Source: a virus. Taken from it: a stretch of DNA of 47,337 bases. Position numbers and translations under genes: made by a program. The stretch is taken from positions 1 through 47,337 of the IMG/VR virus record IMGVR_UViG_3300032177_000020, one strand, 5' to 3'. Below the pieces are notes generated by a model. It searched no databases and was not told where the DNA came from. It saw only the letters and a list, made by a program, of their open reading frames with translations. Below are positions 6,667-15,432 of the stretch, in pieces (within the stretch, counting starts at the first letter, position 1; each line of letters opens with the position of its first letter).

Positions 6667-7193
6667 TTTTAAATCTTGCTTGCGGCGAAAATCCGATTAA
6701 AGACGCTGTGAATGTAGACATACTCCCATTATCTGGTGTGGATAAAATCGTTGACTTGACCAAGTTCCCGTGGGAGTGGAAAGACAATTCGGTGTCGTAT
6801 ATTTTTATGCTCCACTATTTAGAACATTGTCAAGACCCTAAACGAGTGATAGAAGAATGTTGGCGGATTTTAAAGCCTGGGGCAATACTGCATATCACAG
6901 TCCCTCATTCGTCTTCCGTATCTGGAATTGGTTGTTTAGGTCATTACCGGACGTTTAGTTTTAATACTTTGAATGATTATCTTACCCGCCAATTTTATAT
7001 GTTCGATAAACCTTTGTTTTATCCGGTAACACAAAAAATTGTATGGATACATACAGATAATTGTATATTAAAGTTATTAAGTATCCCGATTCAGTTTTTA
7101 ATAGACCAATCTCCAAGATTCTTTGAGAGGTTCTGGTGTTTTTATGTGGGTGGGGCGGTGGAAGTGCGGTTTTTAGGGTTAAAGAGAGTATGA
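6663..7193 (+). CDS. Class I SAM-dependent methyltransferase
   Basis: 176 residues. Motif I is LNLACGENP (3-11), the acidic strand-2 region is NVDILP, and FMLHYLEHCQDPKRVIEECWRILKPGG-like sequence (here LKPGAILHITVP) matches the Methyltransf_11/25 family. Such enzymes methylate small molecules or sugars using S-adenosylmethionine in the cytoplasm. Starts overlap both neighbours (ATGA), so the enzyme is made together with the radical SAM proteins. O-methylation of a glycan sugar is a reasonable guess but is not shown. Confidence 0.85.
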   Translation: MILNLACGENPIKDAVNVDILPLSGVDKIVDLTKFPWEWKDNSVSYIFMLHYLEHCQDPKRVIEECWRILKPGAILHITVPHSSSVSGIGCLGHYRTFSFNTLNDYLTRQFYMFDKPLFYPVTQKIVWIHTDNCILKLLSIPIQFLIDQSPRFFERFWCFYVGGAVEVRFLGLKRV

Positions 7194-8395
7194 CTGACAT
7201 AACCCTCATTTCGCCCCCTTCTCGGAATGACACGCATTTCCGCCCCCCTTTAGCTTTGATGTATGTTGCAGAATGGTATCGATCACAAGGAAAATCGGTG
7301 AAGATAATAGACAAACCAATCACAGCAATACGGACAAAGAAGTTCTTGAAGAACAGGGACTTTATAATTAACCAACATAAAGACGAAATGTTAAGTATGT
7401 TAGGTAACGAAAAGGAGATTGGGATTAGTTGTTATTCCACCGAATTTGAGGAAGTCAAGTCTTTAATCAACGATATAAGGGGGTTTTCCGATGCTCCCAT
7501 AACAGTAGGCGGGATACATCCTACACTTAAACCCGAAGATTTTTCCGGAATAGCAGAGATAAAACAAGGTCGTTGTGATGTAGGGTATCCCGCTTACGAT
7601 TTAGTAAATATGGATTATTACTGCACACCCAACCCTTACGCTATCCGTGGGGTTTATATCAAAGCCACTTATGTATTAAGTTCAATAGGTTGCCCGTCTA
7701 ACTGTGCTTTTTGTGTTGCCCCACGACTTCGTCCTCATTTCGGTTGCGGATATATTAAGACCTCGGAGAAATTGGCGGAAGAAGTAAAATTCCTACGTTC
7801 TAAATATGGGGTTGATGGGTTCTATATCATAGACGACTGTTTCACTATAGACAAAAACTATGTCAAAGATTTTTGTGGAAGGATTAAAAATTCTAATCTT
7901 GTCTGGGGCTGTAGTTCCAGGGTAACTACAGTAGACGAAGAAACGATCAAACAGATGTCGAAGTCTGGGTGTATCCAAATGGACTTCGGAGTAGAAAGGG
8001 GTAGTAATGAAGAACTGTTGCGGGTCAGAAAAGGACAAACAATCGAAAAAGTCAAAGAAGTGTTCCTGTGGTGCAAACAAAACAGAATACGAACTTTCGG
8101 TAACTTTCTCGTCGGAATCGAAGGAGACAATCGAACTCACCTCGCAGATATTGAAAGTCTTATCAGACAGCTTCAACCTACGCTCGTATCAGTCAACAAT
8201 TATCAAGATTACTACGGGACAGAACTTAAATGCGGGAACGAATACAATGACTGGGCTGTCGGAATCAACAAACGATACAATAGAATCGAATTATGTTTAT
8301 TTAAGGGAATAATAACAACCAAACATAAGTTAGAATACATTAAAAACCTATGGTATCTCTTGCTAGAAGTTATCAACCAAAAGTCAGCGTCGTAA
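7190..8395 (+). CDS. B12-binding-type radical SAM protein with shortened N-terminal domain
   Basis: The frame opens at 7136, but ATG 7190 (ATGA overlap) begins the typical TDITLISPPS strand; 401 residues. Residues 1-115 resemble a cobalamin-binding Rossmann domain (ALMYVAEWYRSQGKSVKIID, ITVGGIHPTLKPED) but lack DxHxxG. The usual segment with a GEGE motif is nearly absent, the chain passing within about 20 residues to YPAYDLVNMD. The radical SAM cluster is IGCPSNCAFC (Cys 168, 172, 175), followed by YIIDDCF and MDFGVERGS strands. Catalyses an unknown radical reaction, such as methylation or rearrangement. Confidence 0.88.
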   Translation: MTDITLISPPSRNDTHFRPPLALMYVAEWYRSQGKSVKIIDKPITAIRTKKFLKNRDFIINQHKDEMLSMLGNEKEIGISCYSTEFEEVKSLINDIRGFSDAPITVGGIHPTLKPEDFSGIAEIKQGRCDVGYPAYDLVNMDYYCTPNPYAIRGVYIKATYVLSSIGCPSNCAFCVAPRLRPHFGCGYIKTSEKLAEEVKFLRSKYGVDGFYIIDDCFTIDKNYVKDFCGRIKNSNLVWGCSSRVTTVDEETIKQMSKSGCIQMDFGVERGSNEELLRVRKGQTIEKVKEVFLWCKQNRIRTFGNFLVGIEGDNRTHLADIESLIRQLQPTLVSVNNYQDYYGTELKCGNEYNDWAVGINKRYNRIELCLFKGIITTKHKLEYIKNLWYLLLEVINQKSAS

Positions 8396-9222
8396 TACCG
8401 AGTATGAACTCGGAGAAGTATATCCACAGATGTTTGCAGTCTCTATTCACCCAGACGTATAAGAACATTGAGGTCATTGTGGTAGACAACTACTCAACGG
8501 ATAATACAAGAGCAATAGCCGAACGTTACGGGGCTAAAGTCTATGTCCACGGGGACGAGAGGGCGGAACAAATCAATTACGGCGTTAAAATGGCGAAAGG
8601 AAAGTATATATTCGAAACTGGTAGTGATATGGTGTCCGACCCAACTTACGTAAGAGAAGCGGTGAATAAATGTTTAGATGGATACGACGCTATATACTCA
8701 AGTGTTATTTCAGTTGACAACCACAATTTTTGGCATAGAGTGAAAGCGTTAGACCGTAAAGTCTATATTGGTTGTAATGAGGTTGAGGCGGCACACTTTT
8801 TTGAACGTAGACTTTTCTTATATTTGGGGGGGTTTGATGAAAGACTTATCAGCGTCGAAGAAGATTTCCAGCACCGACTTGATAGAAACCATTTCAAGAC
8901 TGGTAGAATTACGGCAAGAGAAACCCATCTCCACGAAGCAACGACACTTTCTGAAGTGGGTATCAAAAGTTATTACTACGGGAATTATATCCGACGCTAC
9001 GTTGCAAAACACCCAGTCAGGGGTTCTGTTTACCTTGCACCTCTTAGACCCGCTTACATCAAAGGTGCATACTTGCTCATTACTAATCCACTACTGACGT
9101 TAGGTCTTATTGTATTAAAGACAGTGCAGTATAGTTGTGGGTTTATAGGGTTCTTCGCCAAAACTGGGAAAGGAAAAGAGGAAGTATATGGAAAAAGTAT
9201 TGCTGGTAAATCCGCCACGTAA
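8350..9222 (+). CDS. GT2 glycosyltransferase with altered DXD region
   Basis: 290 residues. KVSVVIPSMNSEKYIHRCLQSL and VIVVDNYSTDNT are textbook GT2 N-terminal motifs. Where FLDADD-like metal motifs normally lie the sequence is FETGSDMV (88-95), so a single Asp remains. SVEEDFQHRL (169-178) supplies the acidic catalytic region. Two hydrophobic segments near 230-265 suggest peripheral membrane contact. It overlaps the preceding gene by 46 bases and the following one by 35. Probably adds a sugar to a surface glycan; the changed DXD may affect metal use. Confidence 0.85.
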   Translation: MVSLARSYQPKVSVVIPSMNSEKYIHRCLQSLFTQTYKNIEVIVVDNYSTDNTRAIAERYGAKVYVHGDERAEQINYGVKMAKGKYIFETGSDMVSDPTYVREAVNKCLDGYDAIYSSVISVDNHNFWHRVKALDRKVYIGCNEVEAAHFFERRLFLYLGGFDERLISVEEDFQHRLDRNHFKTGRITARETHLHEATTLSEVGIKSYYYGNYIRRYVAKHPVRGSVYLAPLRPAYIKGAYLLITNPLLTLGLIVLKTVQYSCGFIGFFAKTGKGKEEVYGKSIAGKSAT

Positions 9223-10630
9223 TTTAAGAAACCCGAACAACTCGTTTACTTCAATACCTACTGGAATAGCTGGGTTAGCGTCGTTTTTGTCTATCAACGG
9301 GTTTGCCGTGGACATTTTTGATATGATAGGCGAAGACCCAAGACGTTCAGAGAAAAAGGCTAATGGTGTATACCGAGTGGGAACGTCAGGGGACAGATTA
9401 GTTGAGAAACTGATTAAGTTTAAACCTACGTTAGTGGGGATTAGTTGTTCTTTTACCCCAAGATTTTCTAATGTTAAAGACGTTGCTGATATAGTCAAGA
9501 TTTGGAATCCTGAGTGTAAAGTCGTTGTTGGGGGGATGCACGCCACGGTTGCGGTAGAGCAAGTGTTAGAAACCGAAAGCATTGACTACGTGATTATGGG
9601 CGAAGCCGAAATCCCAATGTCCGAGTTGTTGATGAAACTGCATAAGAAAGAAACTGATTTCGATAAGGTTAGGGCGTTATCTTATAGAGGGCGGATTTCT
9701 ACAGAACGTGTTTTAATAGACGATCTAAACGCCCTACCTTTACCAGCCTACGAAATGTTGCCTATGGACAACTACTTCAACCTTACTAAACGAGACTCTC
9801 TAACCACAGAAAAACGGGCGGTATCGGTGATTACTTCAAGAGGTTGCCCTATGCAATGCACGTTCTGTTCATCATTCCAGTTATGGCACAACAAATGGCG
9901 ACCCCGTAGTGTAGCCCATATTATGGCGGAGTTAGACTTTCTAAAACGTATGTATGATGTCAAAGAGATTTCGTTTGAAGACGACAACTTGAGTTTAGAC
10001 CCAGCTAGGTTAAATCAGTTGTGCGGAGAGATGATACACCGAAACTTGGGGGTAAAATGGAACACTCCAAACGGGATAGCTATAAACGGACTGACTCCTG
10101 ACTTGTTAAAAGTGATGAAACAAAGCGGATGCACTAGACTTAACTTCGGGATTGAGTCAGGCGACGAACACATCTTAAATGATGTGATGAAGAAACAACT
10201 TAATCTTGATAAGATAAGGACTGTGGTTGGACAGGCACATGATATTGGACTTATTACGTTAGGATACTTCGTTATCGGTATGCCTGGTGAGACTGATGAT
10301 TCGATAAACAGGTCGATTGACTTCGCCAAGTCGTTGAAGTTAGACGAAATCGGGGTGTTCATAGCAACACCGTTCCCCAAGACTGGGTTAGAGCAAATGT
10401 GTAAAGACAACAACTTATTGAAAAAGAGTTATCTTGAGATAGAAGCCGAAGACGATATAGAAAACCACGTGTTCTTCGAGACACCAGAGATGCCGGCGGA
10501 AAAACTTAACAAACATAAAGACAGTTTCTTCAAAGAGTTCTATAAGCACAAGTTATTAGAACAACCGTTCTACTATGTATCAAGATTGATACACAACCCC
10601 AAACTGTTGAGGAGACTATGGCAAAAATAG
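9188..10630 (+). CDS. B12-binding domain radical SAM protein, full length
   Basis: 480 residues. Residues 1-150 form the cobalamin-type Rossmann domain (VLLVNPPRN, GIAGLASFLSINGFAVDIFDM, TLVGISCSFTPRF, VVVGGMHATV, MGEAE at 137-141), again without a DxHxxG His. The linker LNALPLPAYEMLPMDNY leads to the radical SAM core SRGCPMQCTFC (Cys 220, 224, 227), then SFEDDNLS, NFGIESGD, GYFVIGMPGETDD and an IATPFPKT strand. The family (COG1032) does methylations and carbon-skeleton chemistry in lipid, hopanoid and antibiotic pathways; substrate unknown. Confidence 0.92.
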   Translation: MEKVLLVNPPRNLRNPNNSFTSIPTGIAGLASFLSINGFAVDIFDMIGEDPRRSEKKANGVYRVGTSGDRLVEKLIKFKPTLVGISCSFTPRFSNVKDVADIVKIWNPECKVVVGGMHATVAVEQVLETESIDYVIMGEAEIPMSELLMKLHKKETDFDKVRALSYRGRISTERVLIDDLNALPLPAYEMLPMDNYFNLTKRDSLTTEKRAVSVITSRGCPMQCTFCSSFQLWHNKWRPRSVAHIMAELDFLKRMYDVKEISFEDDNLSLDPARLNQLCGEMIHRNLGVKWNTPNGIAINGLTPDLLKVMKQSGCTRLNFGIESGDEHILNDVMKKQLNLDKIRTVVGQAHDIGLITLGYFVIGMPGETDDSINRSIDFAKSLKLDEIGVFIATPFPKTGLEQMCKDNNLLKKSYLEIEAEDDIENHVFFETPEMPAEKLNKHKDSFFKEFYKHKLLEQPFYYVSRLIHNPKLLRRLWQK

Positions 10631-11424
10631 TCGTTACCGGAGGAAAAGGGTTTATAGGAAGTCATTTAGTTAAGAAACTAAAGAACGTTGTCATACTAGA
10701 TAAACCAGAGTGTGATTTATCCAAGTTCGATGAAGTCAAGTCGTTTATGTTGAAACACAAGCCTGATGTGGTCATTGATTTAGCTACCCTACCTCTCAAC
10801 GAGTCGTTAATCCATCCTTACTACGTGGCGTATAAGATATTCTGTATGGGTATAAATCTGTGTGAGTTGTGTAAAGACGGGGTGATAAAAGAGTTAATCC
10901 ACACGTCGTCTTCTGAAGTCTACGAACCCAACACTCCGTATGCCGTGGCTAAGGATTGTCAAGACAAACTGATTAAGTCATACGTCAAATCGTTTGGGAT
11001 TAAAGCCAAGATAGTAAGACCTTTCAATACGTATGGCGAAGGACAGACGTTATGTGCTATCATCCCCGCTACGATACAGAGGATTTTGTTAGGGGATAAA
11101 CCTTTAATCAGGGGTAATGGAACACAGAAACGTGATTTTGTGTATGTAGAAGATACGGTCAACGGGATTATCGAAGTAATGAACCACGGGCAGTATGGTG
11201 AAGATTACGATATTACCACGGGGGAAGAATACTCAATCACGCAAATAGTTATTAAGATATGTAAGTTAATGAATTATAACGGCAAGATCGAGTTTACCGA
11301 AGCACGAGCTGGGGATACTAATAGGATACACGGATACGAAGTTCCTATCTATGATTGTAAAGTAGGTATAGAAGAAGGATTAAAAAGGACTATAAAATGG
11401 TGGGAAAAACAAGTCTTAAAATAA
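10618..11424 (+). CDS. NAD-dependent sugar epimerase/dehydratase (SDR family)
   Basis: 268 residues, at the short end for the extended SDR family. TGGKGFIGSH (7-16) is the NAD-binding glycine motif; HTSSSEVY (95-102) and Y108-x3-K112 (PYAVAK) are the catalytic Ser and Tyr/Lys; VRPFNTYGEGQ and KRDFVYVEDT are characteristic of nucleotide-sugar epimerases and dehydratases. It acts on a nucleotide-sugar in the cytoplasm. It overlaps the previous gene by 13 bases and the next by 28. The short chain between residues 20 and 60 suggests a compact cofactor domain. Confidence 0.88.
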   Translation: MAKIVVTGGKGFIGSHLVKKLKNVVILDKPECDLSKFDEVKSFMLKHKPDVVIDLATLPLNESLIHPYYVAYKIFCMGINLCELCKDGVIKELIHTSSSEVYEPNTPYAVAKDCQDKLIKSYVKSFGIKAKIVRPFNTYGEGQTLCAIIPATIQRILLGDKPLIRGNGTQKRDFVYVEDTVNGIIEVMNHGQYGEDYDITTGEEYSITQIVIKICKLMNYNGKIEFTEARAGDTNRIHGYEVPIYDCKVGIEEGLKRTIKWWEKQVLK

Positions 11425-12497
11425 TCTGGTATGCCGCATTAGGAACAGGATTAAGCGGGGGAGATAACATTTTAATCGAGTTAGCCCGTAGATGGAAACA
11501 GTTTGATATTGAGATATATACAGGAGTTGAGGGTATCAGGGCTGGGTTTAATAAAGAGTTATTCAACGTAAAATATGATGTATGCCCTTCTTATACCCCG
11601 TTCCGATATATAGAACGATTGTTATGGTCTTTGATTACAGCGTTTAGGATTAAAGACGGGATAGTCTATACGTCTTCTGATTTCTTCCACGATATTATTG
11701 TCGGTTGGATATGTAAGAAACGTGGACTAAAGTGGATTGCTGGGTATTACTTAATAGCACCTAACCCGTTCAAGAAGACGCATTACCCGTTTATCAGGGG
11801 GTTTGGATACTGGTTAATCCAACGACTTACACTACGAATGGCACAGTCTGCTGACGTGGTGTATGTAACTTCTGAACCAGATAGAAAATACTTTAAAAAC
11901 TCCGTAGTGGTAAAAGGCGGGGTTGATATGTCAAAGGTCGGGGTAAGAAAAGATAAAATATGGGATTGCGTGTTTATGGGCAGACTTCATTACCAGAAAG
12001 GTATTTTAGAGTTAATAGATATATGGAGATTAGTTGTGAATGTTATTCCTTCCGCCAAATTACTGATAGTCGGAAGCGGGGCGTTATACAACAAAATGGT
12101 GGCACATATCCAAAATCATAATCTACAATCAAACATAGACTATATAGAGTTCGCTGATGATGAGAAGAAACAATACATATTCTCACATAGCAAAGTCATT
12201 TTGCATCCAGCAACCTATGATAGCGGAGGGATGAGTTGTGCTGAAGGTATGGCGTGGGGACTTCCAGCGGTAGGGTTTAAACTGCCAGTTTTTGATACAT
12301 ACTACCCGTCGGGACTGATACAAGCAAACGATAAACAGGATTTTGCGGAACAAATAATAAAACTTATGACCAACTCAATGTGGTATACACACGTTTCAGA
12401 CCAAGCAAAAGCGTTGATTAAAGAATACTGGGACTGGAATGTCAGACAAAAGGAGATATACTATGAGACGGGTTTTGGTAACTGGGTGCGGGGGTAG
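11397..12497 (+). CDS. GT4 glycosyltransferase
   Basis: 366 residues. The N-terminal region ALGTGLSGGDNILIELARRWKQ fits the acceptor-side GT-B domain; the C-terminal domain has VFMGRLHYQKGILELIDIW, LLIVGSGALYNKM and DSGGMSCAEGMAWGLPAVGF, the EX7E-type donor region of family GT4. It transfers a sugar from an NDP donor at the inner membrane face. The start overlaps the epimerase; the end overlaps the ATP-grasp gene, so these genes form one tight operon. Confidence 0.9.
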   Translation: MVGKTSLKIIWYAALGTGLSGGDNILIELARRWKQFDIEIYTGVEGIRAGFNKELFNVKYDVCPSYTPFRYIERLLWSLITAFRIKDGIVYTSSDFFHDIIVGWICKKRGLKWIAGYYLIAPNPFKKTHYPFIRGFGYWLIQRLTLRMAQSADVVYVTSEPDRKYFKNSVVVKGGVDMSKVGVRKDKIWDCVFMGRLHYQKGILELIDIWRLVVNVIPSAKLLIVGSGALYNKMVAHIQNHNLQSNIDYIEFADDEKKQYIFSHSKVILHPATYDSGGMSCAEGMAWGLPAVGFKLPVFDTYYPSGLIQANDKQDFAEQIIKLMTNSMWYTHVSDQAKALIKEYWDWNVRQKEIYYETGFGNWVRG

Positions 12498-13518
12498 TGC
12501 TGGAAACAACTTTATCAGGTCGTTAAGGTTAGCACCAGAGAAGTTCTATATCGTAGGAACGGATATAAACAAGTATCATATCAAACTCTCAACAGCAGAC
12601 AAGTCGTATTTAGTCCCGTATTGCAGTTCACCAGACTATATCTCCTCACTTAACGAAATAATCAGGAAAGAGCATATCGAGTTTGTCCATTGTCAACCCG
12701 ACCCTGAGTTATACGTATTGTCCCGCCAAAGAGAAAGTATTAACGCCCCGATGTTCTTACCCTCAAAACAGGCGATTAAATTGGCGGAAAACAAGTTACA
12801 ACTTATAAAGAAGTTACGGATTAACAAAGTTCCAGCCCCGTGTTCGTGTTATATAGATAACCATAAAGACATAAAAACGGCGATAGAAATGTTAGAAGCT
12901 AAAGGGAACAAGAAGTTCTGGGTCAGGGCGATCAAAGGTGCTGGGTCAAGAGGAGCGTTACCAGTAATAAACGAAACACAGGCTAAGAACTGGATAGATT
13001 ACTGGGACGAAATGAAAGACATCAAATGGGGGCAGTTTATGATTAGTGAGTTTCTCCCAGGAAAAGAGTATGCGTTCCAGTCAGTGTGGTATAATGGTAA
13101 ACTAATAGCTTCCGCCGCAAGAGAAAGGATAGAGTATTTATTTGGAAGCCGTATGCCGTCAGGACAGTCGTCTTCACCGACAATAGCTAAGACAGTCCAT
13201 AACGAAAACGTTAATAAGGTAGCTGTTGAGGGGATTAAAGTGTTAGACCCCACACCTAACGGGATTTACTGCGTGGATATGAAAGAAGACAAATACGGAA
13301 TACCTAACATAACCGAAATCAACGCAGGCAGGTTTTTCACCACCTCGATTTTTATAACTACCGCAGGATGTAATATGCCTTATATCTATACCAAATTGGG
13401 GTTTGGAGAAGAAGCTACTTCTCAACCCTACAACGCTGTGCCTAAAGATTTATACTGGGTCAGACAAATCGACTGCCAAGATAGGATGATAAATGAAATT
13501 CAGATTGGTTCAAATTGA
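12463..13518 (+). CDS. ATP-grasp protein, carbamoyl-phosphate-synthase-like
   Basis: Open from 12439, but aaggaga lies six bases before ATG 12463, giving 351 residues that start MRRVLVTGCGGSAGNN. Residues 1-100 are a Rossmann-like pre-ATP domain. The ATP-grasp domain follows: NKLQLIKKLRINKVPAP, FWVRAIKGAGSRGA (phosphate-binding lysine region), FMISEFLPGKEYAFQSVW and ITEINAGRFFTT, where EINAGR is the metal-binding motif. ATP-grasp enzymes join a carboxylate to an amine or thiol through an acyl phosphate. In sugar loci such proteins decorate sugars or make amide links; the substrate here is unknown. Confidence 0.88.
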   Translation: MRRVLVTGCGGSAGNNFIRSLRLAPEKFYIVGTDINKYHIKLSTADKSYLVPYCSSPDYISSLNEIIRKEHIEFVHCQPDPELYVLSRQRESINAPMFLPSKQAIKLAENKLQLIKKLRINKVPAPCSCYIDNHKDIKTAIEMLEAKGNKKFWVRAIKGAGSRGALPVINETQAKNWIDYWDEMKDIKWGQFMISEFLPGKEYAFQSVWYNGKLIASAARERIEYLFGSRMPSGQSSSPTIAKTVHNENVNKVAVEGIKVLDPTPNGIYCVDMKEDKYGIPNITEINAGRFFTTSIFITTAGCNMPYIYTKLGFGEEATSQPYNAVPKDLYWVRQIDCQDRMINEIQIGSN

Positions 13519-14203
13519 ACTTACAAATAGATGCAACTTTGACTGCCCGTTTTGTTTTAGAAAACGTATGACCCGTGAACAGGGGATTATGACAGAAGAT
13601 ACGTTTAAACAGTCTATAAAGCTAGTCAAGTCAATGAAGATACCCGAAGTATGGCTACATAACTGGGGCGAACCACTTTTACATCCCGATATAGTAAAAT
13701 TTATCAATATGGGGAAACAACTTAAGATTGGATTTACCACAAACGGGAAACTGCTTAGTAAAGACTTGATTTTGGAATTAAAAAAGGCGGGGTTAAGTTG
13801 CCTAGACATATCGGTTAATATGGACACGAACAAGTTCAGCCTAATCCACTTATTAACGTCTTATACTTACGCTAACTTGCACGGGTTAGACTGCCATTTA
13901 AGGGTCGTTGTCCAGAACTCGGCTGAGTATTTATACTTACACGATATGTTGAAAGGATACAAAGTCAGGTGGCAGAGAGTGATGTTGAGGACTGGAGTAA
14001 GGAAAGACCCGTGTCAGGCGGTGAACCACGTATTCGTTATATTGTGGGACGGGACGATTGTTCCGTGTTGCCACGTGATTAACAAAGAAATAACTTACGG
14101 TTCACTTTCAAATCCGGCGATAAACCCTACAAACATAGATAGTTCTTATTGTAATCAATGTTCAGAGATTGATGAGGAGATGCCTGTTAAATGGAAATTA
14201 TAA
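13493..14203 (+). CDS. Radical SAM protein with SPASM-like C-terminus
   Basis: 236 residues. IELTNRCNFDCPFCFRKR carries the CX3CX2C cluster (Cys 14, 18, 21) in the MoaA/PqqE style, followed by WLHNWGEPLLHPD and FTTNGKLL. The C-terminal part has WDGTIVPCCHVINKEITYGSL and YCNQCSE, matching a short SPASM region that binds an auxiliary iron-sulfur cluster. SPASM enzymes modify peptides, proteins or sugars (2-deoxy-scyllo-inosamine dehydrogenase is one example). At 236 residues it is shorter than most, with a compressed barrel between residues 110 and 140. No precursor peptide was recognised nearby. Confidence 0.88.
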   Translation: MKFRLVQIELTNRCNFDCPFCFRKRMTREQGIMTEDTFKQSIKLVKSMKIPEVWLHNWGEPLLHPDIVKFINMGKQLKIGFTTNGKLLSKDLILELKKAGLSCLDISVNMDTNKFSLIHLLTSYTYANLHGLDCHLRVVVQNSAEYLYLHDMLKGYKVRWQRVMLRTGVRKDPCQAVNHVFVILWDGTIVPCCHVINKEITYGSLSNPAINPTNIDSSYCNQCSEIDEEMPVKWKL

Positions 14204-14268
14204 TTGTAAGTATGTTATTGGGGGTAGCTTTAACTATTATAATACGTTGGAGTATGGAAAATCTGTGA
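14191..14268 (+). CDS. Possible 25-aa membrane peptide
   Basis: ATG 14191 overlaps the end of the radical SAM gene with a gaggag-like stretch about 15 bases upstream. The product is one hydrophobic helix (IIIVSMLLGVALTIIIRW). It ends exactly one base before the last gene of the opposite arm, and no intrinsic terminator hairpin is visible at the junction. Could be a real single-helix protein or chance. Confidence 0.3.
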   Translation: MEIIIVSMLLGVALTIIIRWSMENL

Positions 14269-15432
14269 TTATTCCAACAACCTTTTAATACCCAAACCCG
14301 TAGCCGTTAAACCCGCCGTTGCTGGAGCATATACTTTTAATAACCCCTTCATCAATTCTCTGTTCTGTCTACTCTTTATAATAGCTTTTATCTCTGGGTT
14401 AGACTTTCCTAATACTTTCCAAGCCTCTTTTACTGCTGGTTCAGCTGTCCATTTGAAGGTTTCTTTTAACTTATTCCCCATAGCGACACCGTGTTTATTA
14501 ACAAGATGATCGTTTATTAGGTCATAATTATTCATAAATTCGTGGAAATCTTTTAATGTTTTACCTAATTCTGGTTTACCAGCTTTATTAGCTGTAGAAA
14601 CCATAGCATCTCTTAAATCTTTAGATAAGTTAATTATTTGTCTTTTAGCCATATTCCCAGCTTCTACAAAGTCTTTAGTAGAAGGCATATTTTGTAAAGC
14701 CATTTTGACTTTATCCATATTTTCCATATTTTGTGGCATAGAAGAACCATCTGGCATAAAATCAATGTTATAACCATTAGCAGGGTCTCTTAATTTAGCC
14801 AATACCCTTTCAGGTATTTTCTTTAAATCAAAATTAACAGGTAGGTCTTTTACATCCTTTATAGCAAGTTCTTTAGCCTTACCTAAAGTGTCCCTTATTA
14901 AGTCTATAGCATTTTTAGATTGTTTAGCTTGAGTTAAAACATCGTCAAATTTCAATATTCTTCTAAGAACGTTAATACCCTTAGTAGCTCCTTTAACTAC
15001 ACCCTTACCTAAAGCAACAGTACCTTCTGCTCCGCCAGGAGTTGCTACAATATCATTTAATAAACCAGCAGTAGCGGCTAATGGTTCAGGAACTCCAGCT
15101 CCTCTATATACATCACCATATTGAGCAGGTCTTTGTCCTGTTAATACTTTACCCAAATTAGGTATAATATCTTGAGGTCTACCAGCCTGTAAATCTAAAG
15201 CCATAGAAGCAGGAACTCCTTGATATAATTCAGCCGCACCACCCATAGTTCTTAATAACGCACCTAACGGATGTTGCATAGAAATAGGATTACGGGTTAA
15301 ATCAGCGATAGCTGAAGGTCTTTGTTCAAGTTTTGTTTGTTCTTGCTGACCCTGTTGGGGTTGCTGTTGGGGTTGTTGTTGGTTATCGTCCCAAGTTACT
15401 TCATCATCCCAGATTACATCTTTTTCATTCAT
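14269..15432 (-). CDS. Virion-associated protein, candidate ejection protein, 387 aa
   Basis: Last gene of the late operon. The N-terminus is acidic then very Gln/Pro-rich (residues 18-35), followed by Gly/Ala-rich helical sequence and charged helices, with no enzyme motif. A hydrophobic stretch lies near the C-terminus (APATAGLTATGLGIKRLL). Its position after two other low-complexity proteins at the distal end of a podovirus-like late operon resembles the ejection-protein trio of P22-like phages (gp7, gp20, gp16). Assignment is by position and composition only. Confidence 0.6.
   Translation of the reverse strand: MNEKDVIWDDEVTWDDNQQQPQQQPQQGQQEQTKLEQRPSAIADLTRNPISMQHPLGALLRTMGGAAELYQGVPASMALDLQAGRPQDIIPNLGKVLTGQRPAQYGDVYRGAGVPEPLAATAGLLNDIVATPGGAEGTVALGKGVVKGATKGINVLRRILKFDDVLTQAKQSKNAIDLIRDTLGKAKELAIKDVKDLPVNFDLKKIPERVLAKLRDPANGYNIDFMPDGSSMPQNMENMDKVKMALQNMPSTKDFVEAGNMAKRQIINLSKDLRDAMVSTANKAGKPELGKTLKDFHEFMNNYDLINDHLVNKHGVAMGNKLKETFKWTAEPAVKEAWKVLGKSNPEIKAIIKSRQNRELMKGLLKVYAPATAGLTATGLGIKRLLE

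Noticed and set aside
8007-8312. Plus-strand frame within the radical SAM gene at 7190
   Set aside because: It overlaps a clearly conserved radical SAM barrel in another phase and has no ribosome-binding site.
13493-14203. RiPP (modified peptide) biosynthesis cluster
   Set aside because: SPASM radical SAM, ATP-grasp and methyltransferase genes could suggest it, but no precursor-like peptide with a leader and core was found and the surrounding genes are glycosyltransferases and a sugar epimerase.
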